Below are positions 32,085 to 44,102 of a DNA stretch of 64,000 bases, in pieces. The stretch spans positions 19,978,150-20,042,149 of the forward strand of contig NC_080042.1 of assembly GCF_012489685.1 (NCBI RefSeq). The letters are read 5' to 3'. A program made the translations under genes and the position numbers. This DNA comes from Lotus japonicus. Its lineage: Eukaryota > Streptophyta > Magnoliopsida > Fabales > Fabaceae. Numbering within the stretch: the stretch's first letter is position 1; every line of letters begins with the position of its first letter. The notes beneath the pieces are model-generated. The model was not told the origin of the DNA. It saw only the letters and a list, made by a program, of their open reading frames with translations, and searched no databases.

Positions 32085-33943
32085 GTTACCAAAGATGGGA
32101 TCAGACAGCATAAAGTCGACAGGAGTAGGTTGCTGGTTTGGAGGAGAACTCTCTTTCTCGTCAGCGTTCAGATGGCTGACGGTAGGAGAACAGAGGCGAG
32201 GAGAAGGTGAGATGGCAGGAGCTTGATCCTCGTCGTTACAGACCATTTCGTGGATTGGGGAGGCTCTGGGTGAGCTTACCTCAGCTTGTCGGGATGTATG
32301 GTCAGAAGGGGATGTTGTTTGAGTGGGATCAGAAGCGGCGTTCCCGGAGGCACCTTGACCAATAGGAGTCTCCTTGAGAAAAGGCGAGGGTTCCACCCCG
32401 CCCTGGGGATTTGGTTCGTCCTCGCCCACCACGCCATGGCGAGGAACGAATGACATGTCGGTTTTGACCCCTTTGGCTTTCTTCTTTTTCTTTTTTAGCA
32501 GAGGGATAGCGATTATAGTTCCTCCGTCCGTGCCAAGATCAGCCTCTTTGGATTTGTGGGATTCTCCCACTAGGGAAGGGAGAGCCTTGTTGGTAGAGCC
32601 CGGCGCCGACTCGTCAGTCTCAGGAGGAATGACAGCGTCAGGCGTTGGCTCGCTGGACCAGGAGCTGCAATGTGTGGCGTTGCTCCGCCGGCCTCAGGAG
32701 AGGCAGTGTTGACTGTGGATCCTGGCGCAGGCTCAACCGATGTGGACCCTCGTACCTGTTTCTTTGGGGAAGGGACGGTGGTCTCGGTGTCAGCATCCAC
32801 AACAGTGCGTTTTCTCTTACTTCCGCTAGTATTGAAGACGGGAGGAAACTCGAAAGTTTTGGCGGCCAGGGCACGCTCCAGTTCGACTTTAGTGAAATTT
32901 ATTCCTCCCAGGAATGAGTCAAGGGTGTTCTTGCGAGCGGCCTCGAGCAATTGGGAGCACTCAAGGACCGAAAGCCCAGAAAGAAAGCTAAGGACGATTT
33001 TATTTTCATCACTCAGCAACGCGTCTGAAGGCAGCGGAACAGCGCGGGGGCTCTTGGTCCAGTAGAAGGGAAACATGGCAGTCCCGTCCCGAAGGGTGAA
33101 AGCTTCTGGATAAGTGGGATGCACGATTATGCGGAAGTATCGGCGCCCAGGCCCCATCTTGACGTTGCTCTTGTAGGGGTGAAGACGCTGGCGGCATGTG
33201 CATGATTTCAGGGAAACCCACCCTGGGGTTTTGGTTTTAAAAGTTTTCGGCTCCACAGCGTAGAAGTAAAAGAAGTGGGCGGTTTTTGGTTCAAGGCCAA
33301 TGACATCGCAGAGAATCTCAAAACAACGAATGAAGGCCCAGGCGTTCTGATGGAGTTGGAAGGGGGCCACATTGATTTCCCTCATAACTTGGCGAAGGAA
33401 GGAGGAGAAGGGCAGTTTGATTCCCAGGTCGAGGAATAGATATTCGTAGACATAAAAGAAGTGGGGTCTCTCCACGCCATGGTCAACCGCACGGTGCTGC
33501 TAGGGCCGGCGAATTGTTGGGCACCTCCCGGTGACAAGAACATCTTCGAGAGATTTCTCGTAACAAAGCCCACCAGCCTGGCGGGCCATCTCAGTGACAG
33601 ACTCATCGGAGGACAATTCAGAGGTTTGACAAATGGTCTTTTGAACGGGGGTTTTATCTGCGGACTCTGGAAGGGTGGCAAACACCCTGCGCCAGAAGGC
33701 GGTGATTCCCCCCTCGCCCAGGGGAAGTCCTCCGGAGGGAGGAAGGTCAACTGAAGGCGGAGGTACAGGAGCCGTGCTTCGGGATCGAGAAGATTTTTTA
33801 GTACGGCGTGGGGAAGTGAGTAGCGGTTGGGAAATCGTGTCCCATCGTGGTAAGATGAAATGATTACACTGGGAGAACATGACGCGATTTTTGGGGAATG
33901 GGAACGGCACAATAAGTGAAAAGTTGCAACCGCTGAAGTTCAT
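32064..33943 (-). pseudogene. Antisense ORF of the Tat-like element (putative gypsy-type Transposase_28-like domain)
   Basis: The central frame 33475-32570 reads FFYVYEYLFLDLGIKLPFSSF, APFQLHQNAWAFIRCFEILC and GWVSLKSC, which resembles the plant family annotated as 'putative gypsy type transposon'. A proline/serine-rich N-terminal part (33943-33500) is in the same frame but separated by one TAG stop near 33500. The lysine- and serine-rich C-terminal part (32570-32064) is in another frame, with the shift near 32.64 kb. The molecular role of this protein family is unknown to me. Confidence 0.6.
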
Positions 33944-34620
33944 TGGTTTAAATTCAAATTGGTAGGCTTTATTGTGGTTTGAAGGGACATATCAGAGATA
34001 GCGGTTAAGATTTTGTAGATTCGTTGGACTTTGTGTTATTCTAATGCGTTACATGTGGCTTACACGCGTCAATCCATCATGGTCCACGGCGATCACTGCT
34101 GGAGCGGGGCGAGGGATCCGAGCGCTGTCGCCACGAGCCAACTTGTGGACTCGTGGGATCGAAGGAACTCGTTAGGAAAATCAAAGAATTAGTCTTAGGC
34201 TCTAGTTATCAAGCCATGTTGGCAATTGTTTTAAGTCATTAGACCTCGGCATTAGGTAGCTTACTCATGATCGTCGCCTTGTGTTTCTTCTTAAAAGACA
34301 CACTCAACTCTCATGCTTTGAGCTCGGTGTCTTGTGGACTGGGCGAGACCCTAGGGTCCCTCGCCCAGGCGCGCCAGCCCAGGGCGACATACAAGCCAGG
34401 AAATTGGGCCTTCTCCCGGGAGGCCCAACCGGCCCATTAGGAGAAATTAAGGGCGCCGAGCCCAACCCCCGAATCTATAAATAGGAGACGATTACCAATT
34501 GTAAAGGACTCTTAGCTCATTTGAGAAATAAAAGCTTGAAATTCAGTTACTTTTTCTCTCTAAGCGGTTACGCTCTAAAATCTCTCTAGATTCTCACATC
34601 ACAATCCTCTCACTACGGGT
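32085..34620 (+). mobile_element. Tat-like Ty3/gypsy 3' fragment (antisense ORF plus LTR)
   Basis: A plus-strand LTR-like sequence lies at about 34.2-34.62 kb with a CTATAAATAGGAGACG promoter and AAATAAAAGCTTG, but the only protein-coding signal upstream is on the minus strand. Tat-lineage elements are known to carry an extra ORF antisense to pol between pol and the 3' LTR, and this layout fits. The local sequence is more GC-rich than its surroundings. The 5' part (gag-pol) is missing. The LTR start and TSD are not resolved. Confidence 0.6.
34300..34620 (+). repeat. LTR-like sequence of the Tat-like element (limits approximate)
   Basis: A GC-rich U3-like part is followed by TATAAATAGGAG near 34475, an AATAAAAGCTTG signal near 34530 and a T/C-rich end. 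The neighbouring sequence after 34.62 kb becomes AT-rich. Confidence 0.5.
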
Positions 34621-35620
34621 ACCGTACCTCATCTCTATGTTCTTGGATTGAACAGAAATAGATAAAGGCAGGAAATGTAATTTGAAAGTGAGAAAGGAAA
34701 TAAATTTAATGACAAACGTAAAAACATAATGAAGTAATTGAGGGAATAAGAAGAGGGGAAGAAGAAGATGAAGAGCTGGGTTTGACGAAAACAAAAACAA
34801 ACAAAATACCATTACATAAATGAATCAAGAAAAAAAGCTAAAGTAGCATATATTCACTAAATTTGAATGGACTTGTATGTACAATATTACATTATACAAT
34901 AAACGTGTAATTCAAATTTTATAATTTCCTTTAACATGAGACAGAGTATATGTTTTGGATTGTTCTTACATAACGGCCTGAAAATTTGCTCTGCCCAGCC
35001 GAAATCTTTTCAGAGGTAGCTCCTCAAAAAAATTGAATTCCTCCAACACCTTTTTGCCAATCCTATTTTCAGAGGTTAAAAAAATGTTTTCAACCTTTCA
35101 TATTTCAAGAGACATTCAACGCACATGATATATCACATGAAACTTTTCTTTCTTAAATCAATCGTTATGAGTGAATATTAAAGGGGGAGAAAAAATCGAT
35201 TTTAACATTATAGACAATATTTTAGAAAATAGAATCTAGACTTCACCAGTGCATAAGTAGTTTGAAACCATGATCTGGTAATCATCACTTGCAATTGAAA
35301 AAGCACTCAACTTATTAATAGTTAACGGAAAAAATTCAGATTTAACAGGTCGATTGAATGAAAAATAGGGAAGAATACCGAGAATGATTGACCGGAGAGC
35401 AAGAGAGGCTGAGAGTTGTGGAAATCAAATGATGGAGAGAGATTCAAATTATGGAGAGAGAAATGATGAATTAGAGTCTTAAATAGACTTTTTAAGAGAT
35501 TATTATTCAAAAGGCTTTCAATAATGAACCTCCATACAAAACTCAAATGAAAATGAGCTGGTAATATTTTGGTCCAAATCTATATGAGGGTGACATTTGT
35601 CAGCCAAAGAGGGGCGTTGG
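34621..35620. other. Unassigned AT-rich stretch
   Basis: No gene, LTR or inverted repeat was recognised. The few short ORFs are low-complexity Phe/Leu/Ser frames with no family resemblance. Confidence 0.5.
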
Positions 35621-35627
35621 GTAAGAG

Positions 35628-36459
35628 TTATTCTTGGAGTGACAAATTAGCTAAGTGAGGCTCACAATGTTCCTCTTTTCTAAAGTATATAGATTTGTCA
35701 GAATAAAATGAGTGATTGCTTTTACCACTGCCATCAATTACCTCTCCTAAGCTGGCTTCCGATGTTTCCGTTTTGATAAGGTGGAAATCCGAAAAGTTAG
35801 AGGTCTCCCTTCTTGCAACAAGACAACACCTAAACCACTCCTTGAAAAAAATTGGAATTGTCAATTTAGGAAGCAGGCAAAGTATTGAAATAGAGCATTG
35901 CTATTTGTCCCGAATAAATTTTCAACGAAACTCAGGAATAGAGTTTATGGCCAATCACACAAAAGGGAACTTACACGTAGTCATTGGAGTGAGAAGGAAT
36001 TTTTTTTTGAAATACATGGCCATGTGGATTCGTCAATTTCGTTTCAGGACATAAAGCATTCGAATGAGATTTTTCGTAGAAGTCCTTCTGTTTCATTTTC
36101 TAAAATTTGATATTGAAAATTGCAAGGTGTTTTATATGCCCACATAGAATATTCCATTGAAGAATGTGACCAATGCCTTTTTGGCACTGCAGAGATTCTT
36201 ATTAGTGGCTTTCATATGAGTAATGATACATACACACCTCACTTTTTCTTTCATCACATTTCCACCTATTTTTCTTTGCATTTCCTGCAAATCATATCAT
36301 TCATTTCTCTCTCATTTCTACATAATCTCCCAAGGTGGAAGTGAAATTGGTATGTTAAGTAAACATTATTCTATTCATATGAGTTATATGGATTATAACA
36401 GACATAATACAAGTTCAATACAAAGTGCGCCTACTTTGAAGAGAAAGCCACTCCGACCT
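35628..36459 (-). mobile_element. Decayed Ty3/gypsy pol fragment, block B copy
   Basis: The minus strand near 35.72-35.90 kb matches the RNase H remnant at 840-1040, frameshifted (LTIPIFFKEWFRC in one frame). The non-coding part after it matches 1040-1253. A stretch of about 190 bp (about 36200-36388) present here is absent in block A, and the direct repeat ttcatatgagt lies at its edges (near 36214 and 36378). Confidence 0.65.
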
Positions 36460-36581
36460 CTTTTATAAAACACTGACATAAGGAGTCTAACCTATGAGTT
36501 GAGATAAAAAAAAATATCTAATGAAGTTCCAAGTAGAAATAAATTGCGAAAAGTAATGGAAAAATAAAATTTCATAGTAAC

Positions 36582-36934
36582 TATTAGAAATTGGAAGACC
36601 TATACTCAACCACAAAAGCTAGCTCAAGAGTTGAGGTTTGCATTACCCTTATAAAGATTATCCATGCTCTATCTCTAGCCAATGTGTGACATCTAACACA
36701 CCCCCTCACGTCCAGAACTGAACAACCTGGAACGTGGGATTAACAACAACGGGTGACCCAATTATGGGAGGTCTCCACAACAAACAACAAATGGATCTAG
36801 GATAGGCTCCGATACCATATTAGAAATTGGGAGGTCTATATTCAACCACAAAAGCTAGCTCAAGAGTTGAAGTTTGCACTACCCTTATAAAGACTATCTA
36901 TGCTCTATCTCTAGCCAATGCGAGACTTCTAACA
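36582..36934 (-). mobile_element. TRIM element (353 bp, two 117-bp LTRs)
   Basis: Two direct repeats of 117 bp (36582-36698 and 36818-36934) read TGTTAGAA to TCTAATA on the minus strand. Right next to one of them is a minus-strand PBS TGGTATCGGAGCC (36805-36817). The TSD gtaac is at 36577-36581 and 36935-36939. The element has no coding capacity, as is usual for terminal-repeat retrotransposons in miniature. It lies just past the SRO stop codon in block B and is absent from block A near 2.12 kb, where a single gtaac remains. Confidence 0.92.
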
Positions 36935-37051
36935 GTAACAAAAAAAAATATCACAACATCATTTTGATTGCAAAGAAAAAATGTTGACAACAGTTAACTC
37001 CTAGTGCAAAGTTCTCATGATCCTCATACAAAGTCCGGCTCAACCTTCATT

Positions 37052-40000
37052 CTAGTCTGAGCCTTCCAAATCACCATTTGATGGTATCTGCAAGAAATCA
37101 AATATTAAATATTTAAGAGATATAACCATATAGTAAAAGACTACACATAAGATATCACAATTTATTTCTTAAAGAAAGTTGTAGTCTATTATATTTAACA
37201 AGTAATTTCCTCTTATGTATAACCACAACATAAGACAATGCACCAGCATAATAATTTAATGTTAAATTAATCTTTATGAAAAGTAAAGTAATATAATACA
37301 AAATAAATACATACCCGGAATTGAAAACTTTCTATTGTAGCTCTTAATAGAGTATCTCCAACTATTAACCTTAACCCCTTTACAAAATCACCACGAGAAA
37401 TCTGTTGTGCCTAATTTAGAATAGTTTATATATTAGACGCATTATATCAGTAAAGATATACGGGAAAGGATCGGAGCTATTGTACATACCTTGTAGAATT
37501 CATAATGTGCATTTATAAGACTTATGTCACTAGGAGAAACCTTGTCAGTGATAGCCGTTATAAGCATTGGAAAAGGCAACCAAGGAGATTTTGGAATTTT
37601 TTGAGTGTTGACAATCCCATTCGAAATTATTCCCTAATATATTCCACAATAAAAGAAGTTCATATAGACACTTAAATCAAAAGATTAAAAAAAAAAAGTG
37701 ATTTAAAACCATATATAAGACAATTATAAAAAGCTCAAAGTCCCTACAAGTTGTGCATGAACACACATGAATATGTTTATCAAACAAACTCACATAAAGG
37801 AAACAAGATTAGTTAGTAAGACAATGGTGACTTGAAGATGCACTCAATTACAGAAAAAAATTATTACATGATCATATCCCTTAAAATTGGCATTATATTT
37901 GTTGGTTCAACCTAAAAATTATTCCGTAAAATAGACATATCAAGATAACCCCTTTTAACTTTGTAAGAATAGAAAAACCACGTCATCTTTCTCACCAAGA
38001 TAAATTAAAACTAAGGAAATGATATTTAAAGTACAAGGTGAAAAGGTGAAAGCATTCTTACATGAAAACAACAATTAAAAAATTGGTTTCAATATTGTCT
38101 TTTACATAGAAAACTTAGATAAACATAAGATGCAAAACTCATATGAAGTAACTTACATTGTCCACTATAGAGGCTGATTGTAACAAGTCACCAAAACCAT
38201 GACTATATGAATTGACCCCAAAAGAATTGGCCCTAGAAAGATTATTCTCTCCCACATTTCCACAAAAATGACCTGTAAGAAAAACATCATATATTGGTGA
38301 TAGAGAAGAAAACTTTTCTTGAAAGGAATAGTACTGCTATACATTTTAGAAATAAAAATGGTTGGTTGGTTGTTTCATTGAACTATAGTAAAGTTATCAA
38401 TATGTTGAATGTAAGAGAGCCCATATACAAGGAGATAACAATTTATCAATGAAGCCATGTTTCCTAAGACCAGTTTTTAGAACTTTTTCATCCAAAATGG
38501 AAATAATGAATCATAAATACCAACTATTTTGCCTTTGATCAACCCATTGAGTACTAATTATATAAATGCACAAATTATTTCTTCTAGGAAATTATATATT
38601 AATAACATATGTCATTTGCAAACGCACATAAAAAATAATAAGGGAACAATGTATATTACCTTCAAGATGACCGAAGACCTTGAAACTAACAACAAATTCA
38701 GGGTAGATGTGGGTGTTTATATGCACATTCCATACTGTGTAGGTTCTTGGACATTGAATGTCATCCACCCCATTATCATATTTGAAGCTGTTGGGTTGAA
38801 ACTGACCATTGTAAGTGCCAGTGCTAGTGCAAGGACGAAGAGGCTCCATCTTCCCCATTATTAAACGACAAAGGACCAAGTGTCGAACACCATTTTCATC
38901 AGTATCACAATAACGAGCACTATAAATATGGAACAAAACTTATTATAATTAGTATATAAAAGTTGTTATTTTTAAAAATTGATCATATGAAAACTAACCT
39001 GGCATAAGGGCAAGTCATAGCTGCAAGATGAACACCAATTCCGTATGTGCATTTGGTTGCACGTAGTGGACAACGCCCAAGCCCATACTCCATCATTGTA
39101 GATAATTCTCTTTTATTTAAAGGAAGCCAAGCATATCGAACATTAGCATCCCCATGGAATTCTTTTATAATCTTAGCTTGCATCCAGAATAGCTCAAATC
39201 GTGCATGCATTGATTGAAGGTATGAAAAACGGTAGAAAGGGGGGGTTTGAATAACGTTTTCAGAACAAAACTTCCACCTTAAAGATTTTGACAAATCTTT
39301 CGAGAACTTAAGTGCTAAAGATAAGAGATAGAAAAACACACAAGGATTTTATCCTGGTTCACTTGATAAATCACTCAAGCTACTCCAGTCCACCCGTTAA
39401 GGTGATTTCTTCCTTCTTAGAATGAAGGCAATCCACTAATCAGGTAAGAGTTACAACTGCACTTGAAACCTACAAGTGACTAACAATTACACTGACTTAG
39501 CTCACACTAAGATTCACTCTCTTAGTCTTCTCTAGGATCCGATCAACCTTGATCTCCTAAAGGAACTAAACAAACTGTTTATCAAAGAATTGTTTACAAG
39601 AGATTTGCTTCTAAAAAGCTAATAGTAAACACAATGAATTTCAGATGAAAGAAGGCTTAGAATATTTTGAATATGTCTTGCGCGTATATGTGTTTCTTTC
39701 TTGCCGCTTCTTTCAATCTTCAGCCTCTATATATACTCCAAGGATTAGGGTTGAGCGTTGCATGGGAAATGCTACCGTTGGAGGGCTGTTCTGGAAAATC
39801 CAGCTTCTGCTGTGGCTGAGAACGTTAGGTAGGTCGTCAGGAAGGTACACTTGCTTTTGTACTTGGATAGCGACTTGACCTTTTAACCTAGGAGACTTCT
39901 GATCAGGGGAATACTTCATATTGGAACTTGTAAGCCGGTTGATCAGAGTCAGAGGGAAAGCACAGATCCTCTGACCATTGTATCTTCTGATTCTGAACTC

Positions 40001-41192
40001 AGAGGGAAGAACATGGCCTTCAGAGTTTCTTGCTTCTGGACTTCAGAGTTTCCACTATTCAGCTTCTGGATCTTCAGAGTCTTCTACACCATCAGAACAT
40101 CTGAACCTTCAGTGTTTCTTGGTTATCAGAACTTCTGGATCTTCAGAGCTTCTAGCGACTGAGTCCACATCAGAGTTTGTATAGCTTCAGAACTTCTGAA
40201 GCTTTTCCACTGTTCATACTGAACATGGTGAATGCGAAAGCGTTGCTTGGGTTACCCTTTATACACAGTGCTTCTGATTTGTGTGAGATTGAGTTGAGGT
40301 CAGAGCCTGTAAATAGCACACTCAGAAAAACACGTTAGAGTACCACAATTGTTCATATCAAAAGGTTAACTTGTAATCATCAAAACATAGAGTTGTACTA
40401 CTAGATCAAAACTTGATCTTACATTGATGAACCTGAGCAACGGTATGTCTCAACTATCTCAAAATCAGTACTGCCAAAACTACTCATTCCATTACGAAAT
40501 AACTCTTGTACATAATGTAGATCTAATTTTCCATGTACACATTCAGCATAAGAAGCAAAAAGCAACTCTTGATTTTTCTCAAAAGCTTCACCAGCATATT
40601 CACAATCCATTTTGTTTTTCCTCTTTCCAACTTTCACTTGAGTATACTTAACTAAAGCATTGGGCTCCCGAAACTCACTCAAGTTTGATTTAGTAACCCC
40701 CTTCACTTTGATTTGAATGTGTGATTTCATACCCTCATGTTTGCATAAATTATAGGATTCTTCATCCGAAGTAGCATATACTTCAGGGAAAAAGCATTTG
40801 CCTTCCTCATCAATCCAAGCAATGGGTTGTTGGAGACTAGTTCTCAAGTCCACCTGACACATGTGTAAGAAATCTAGCATAAGATCATGGTCATTTAACC
40901 TTATTTCTACAACTGCCTTTTTCATTTCAAAATCTTTGTTAGCCAAGTCAACAACATCTTTAGGATATTCCAACCATTCACCATTATTGTAGCACATCAA
41001 GCTTTCAAGTCTTCCACTTTTCTTATAGTTTAAATAATACCTAAGATAGGATTGTCGAATCAAGTTTTTGACATCGCTACTTCTTGATATTGCAAAATGT
41101 GGTTGTTGACATATCGTTGGTCGCAAAGCTCCCTTAAGATGTGCAACACATTGGGTGGCTGGACTTTTCTTCAGTGTAGTTCTAGCTTCCAT
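37052..41192 (-). pseudogene. SRO1-like: RCD1/SRO1-like gene, block B copy (interrupted)
   Basis: Exon order and limits mirror block A: exon 1 at 41192-38999 with a 1209-bp solo LTR inserted (980 coding bases once it and one TSD copy are excluded), exon 2 38919-38660, exon 3 38273-38157, exon 4 37633-37490, exon 5 37410-37315 and exon 6 37087-37052. The WWE region is intact here where block A has a 2-base deletion (HMCQVDL present). The lesions are the solo LTR in the PARP-like domain after CSGSSM, one extra A in an A-run near 38220 that shifts exon 3, and a TAG at 37052-37054 that ends the protein four residues early. The leader exon and TATA box are conserved, so transcription may persist. 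Confidence 0.88.
39215..40423. mobile_element. Solo LTR (1209 bp) in SRO exon 1
   Basis: The insert starts TGAAGGTATG and ends TCTTACA (TG...CA). The 5-bp TSD ttgat is at 39210-39214 and 40424-40428. Block A shows the uninterrupted ttgat site in the same codon context. There is no coding region, and TATATATA occurs near 39.73 kb. These are the marks of a solo LTR left by LTR-LTR recombination. The sequence style recalls large gypsy LTRs of legumes (impression). Confidence 0.9.
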
Positions 41193-41854
41193 TTATGTGT
41201 ACTAGATGGATATCTATAAACACATTCAAATATAAAATTTCAGGCGCAACAATCAAATAGAACCGTAGACCTAGAGAAGGTTAAAGAACATTGTGGCAGC
41301 GATGGTGAATACAAAGAGATCGAGAATATTTTATGGTCCCTAAATGTTTAAAACTTTTTAGAACAATGGACTAATATATATGATCATGTATAAAGTTGAC
41401 ATTATAGGTAAGAGGATTTAATTAATAAAATAATTTCTTGTATCACAAACCTGAATAGCTCAAAGCATTTACACATACGAAATATTTCAAAAGCACATCT
41501 CAAAACGATTTGATAAAACATAATGTATAACTTGTAAAATAAACAAACTGAGTATTCAATATCATCCCTTAGTATGTTAGCTTTAAATTTTAAAGACTTG
41601 AATATGAAAAATTTCAATCAAAAAGATAATGTCATTTCATTTTGAGGAACTTTCGCGCATCAAACATTTGCAAAACACAAATTTCGAATGAGAAATGCAT
41701 GGAATGAAAAAAAAAACTAAGAGTGAAGGCTTAAAACTCTACCTGAACTCGAAGCACAAAATACAACCCACAGATGAACCTAGTAAAACCTTTACCGCTG
41801 ATTTTCTCTCTTTTACTAAATGCTTTAAAATGTGTGTCGAATCAGGGGGAGGGA
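41193..41854 (-). other. SRO copy B leader intron and 5' UTR exon
   Basis: The leader-exon donor on the minus strand reads TTCAG|GTAGAG near 41742, in the same place as in block A. The intron is only about 0.5 kb because about 1.24 kb found in block A is absent. No other gene is visible. Confidence 0.5.
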
Positions 41855-42950
41855 CCCCTATTTATACAAAAACGAAATTAAGGGGGGATATGGTAGAATT
41901 TGGTGGAAATGGAAGCAACGAGACCATAAAGTAAGATGGTTGATGGCAGTGGTGGAACTAGAAAAAATAATATGAGGGGGCTAAAATAAAATATGAAACA
42001 TAAATATAAAGTTTTTCTTATTAGGAATGAACTCAAATATATACAAAAGTTAATGACTAAACTAAATTATATACTTACTTGAAAATTTATTATAAGTTAT
42101 ATTAATAATGTTGGAAATTTTCTAGTTCATTTTTCACAAATGTTTCTCTTGAAAAAACATATAAATTTGTCAAAATGGAAGTATTATTAAAAAACCTTCT
42201 AAGAAAGTTTTGAACCACCGAGAAATATTTTAATTCTTGAACTAATTAATTTTATAAAAGTTATTAAGTAATAATAAGTGAATTTACATAGTAGCAAAAA
42301 AAATAAGTTTGTCAAAATGGCATATTAATCAAAAAATTGACTTAGGGAGGGACCCCTATTTATACATAAAAGAAATTAAGGGGGGATAATGTAGAATTTG
42401 GTGGATATGGAAGCAACGAGACCATAAAGTAAGATGGTTGATGGCAGTGACGGAACTAGAAAAAATAATATGAGCGGGCTAAAATAAAATATGAAACATA
42501 AATATAAAGTTTTTCTTATTAGGAATGAACTCAAATATACACAAAAGTTAATGACTAAACTAAATTATATACTTATTGATAATTTATTATAAGTTATATT
42601 AATAATGTTGGAAATTTTCTTTCTAAAAATAATGTTGGAAATTTGCTAGTTCATTTTTTAAACATGTTTCTCTTGAAAAAAAAAAAAATTGTCAAAATGG
42701 AAGTATTATTAAAAAACCTTCTAAGAGAGTTTTGAACCGCCAAGAAATATTTTAATTCTTGAACTAATTAATTGTATAAAAGTTATTAAGTAATAATAAC
42801 TAAATTTACATAATAGCAGAAAAAATAAGTTTGTCAAAATGGCATATTAATCAAAAAATGACTTAGGGAGGAACCCCTATTTATACAAAAAAGAAATTAA
42901 GGGTGGATATGTTAGCAACGAGACCATAAAGTAAGATGGTTGATGGCTTG
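41850..42950. repeat. Tandem amplification of the SRO copy B promoter (about 2.2 units of 0.5 kb)
   Basis: Units begin at about 41850, 42346 and 42868. Each opens with gggacccctatttatac (or gaacccc in the third) and contains gatatggtagaatttggtgg and agcaacgagaccataaagt. The first two also contain about 430 bp starting ggaactagaaaaaataatatg that block A lacks; the third unit is short. Block A has a single unit (7137-7230). Confidence 0.85.
41855..41866 (-). promoter_or_regulatory. TATA box of SRO copy B
   Basis: The minus strand reads TATAAATAGGGG. Two further copies at 42353-42364 and 42874-42885 lie in tandem repeats upstream. Confidence 0.6.
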
Positions 42951-43214
42951 ATGGAGGGTCTTTTTCCCCTCTATGGCTTTGCTAGTCTTCCCCTTTAGCA
43001 CTTTTCTAAGAAAAACTAACCCTATGCGAATTCATCACATGGAGTTTGATGTAGTTACCATGAACTTCAATAACATACATCACACCTTTACCGCTTGAAA
43101 AATTTCATAAATAAATTTTTTTCTTAAAATATTAATGAAAAAATTAGTTAAAAACTTAAATTCTATATTTAGTACTTTTATGACCTACTATATATTATTA
43201 TGTCAATGATTTAT
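42951..43214. other. Block B flank matching 7.23-7.39 and 8.19-8.30 kb
   Basis: No gene is present. It joins directly what block A has on either side of the MITE-like element, so it represents the empty site (near 43.09 kb). Confidence 0.65.
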
Positions 43215-43227
43215 ATTCTTAATTATT

Positions 43228-43359
43228 AATTTTTTTTTTTGAAAATGAAATGAATATTATTAAATAATTGGTTGAGCCAAAATGAACTCAAGGCAAGAGC
43301 AAAGTACAATCTGAACAAGAATGGTTCCTGAAAAACCTAAGTGCATAAAAGTGCACAAA
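43228..43359 (-). mobile_element. 5'-truncated LINE tail (132 bp)
   Basis: A T-run opens the insert, and the 13-bp TSD attcttaattatt is at 43215-43227 and 43360-43372. It was inserted in block B only. Confidence 0.8.
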
Positions 43360-43372
43360 ATTCTTAATTATT

Positions 43373-44018
43373 GTTATTATCATAACTCTATATTTTTCTA
43401 ATTTAAAATGGATATTTACATACTAATTAAAAGAGTCAAATTCATAATAACGTTCTATGAAAAAAAAATTGAAATCAAATTTAATTTGGTAACAAATTTA
43501 ATATTTGTACTTATAAATATGAATATTTTAATTTTAAAGTGAATATTTTATATTTTAAAAGAATCAAGTTAATTTTAATTAACTTTTAGCAAAGGGCATA
43601 TTTGAATTCATATTTAATTTGGTACCATATTTAATATTTTTCGGTAATACACAATATTTCTATATTGGTTTTGACAGACACAATATTTCTATATTTAAAA
43701 TCATAATTTTAATTTCATGGTCAAACTAATAATACAAGGATAATATTTTAATACGAAAACTAATTTTGAATAAATAACATAAAAAAATCTTCTAACCCAT
43801 GTTTGCATAATTTTTAAGACTTTATAGCGTGTAAAGTTCCATATTTAATTTTTTCATATATCTTCTTAAAAAATGAACATTAAGTTAAAAATAAACTATA
43901 TTCCAATTTAAATATATTTATGATTATATATATTATTCCCTTAAAAAATAATTATATATATTATTATTATACCTTTAATGATTTTTTTATTGATCATGAA
44001 AATTTTATATTTTTTCTT
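43373..44018. repeat. AT-rich host tail, block B
   Basis: No gene is seen. It aligns with 13.14-13.66 kb and repeats the theme of gaattcatatttaatttggta phrases. Confidence 0.6.
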
Positions 44019-44102
44019 TTAAAGTTGATATTTATTTTTTTTTCTAAAATGAAACTTTATTGAATGAAACAGTGAGATATGGGAACATCCCTCCCATTTA
44101 AG

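Noticed and set aside
32374..33863. Plus-strand ORFs opposite the antisense Tat-like ORF
   Set aside because: The recognisable domain is on the minus strand, and the plus frames are arginine/glycine-rich shadows of GC-rich sequence.
39215..40423. Retained or lineage-specific intron in SRO exon 1
   Set aside because: The insert has TG...CA ends, a 5-bp TSD and no GT-AG limits at its edges, and it is absent from the sister gene, so a solo LTR explains it better.
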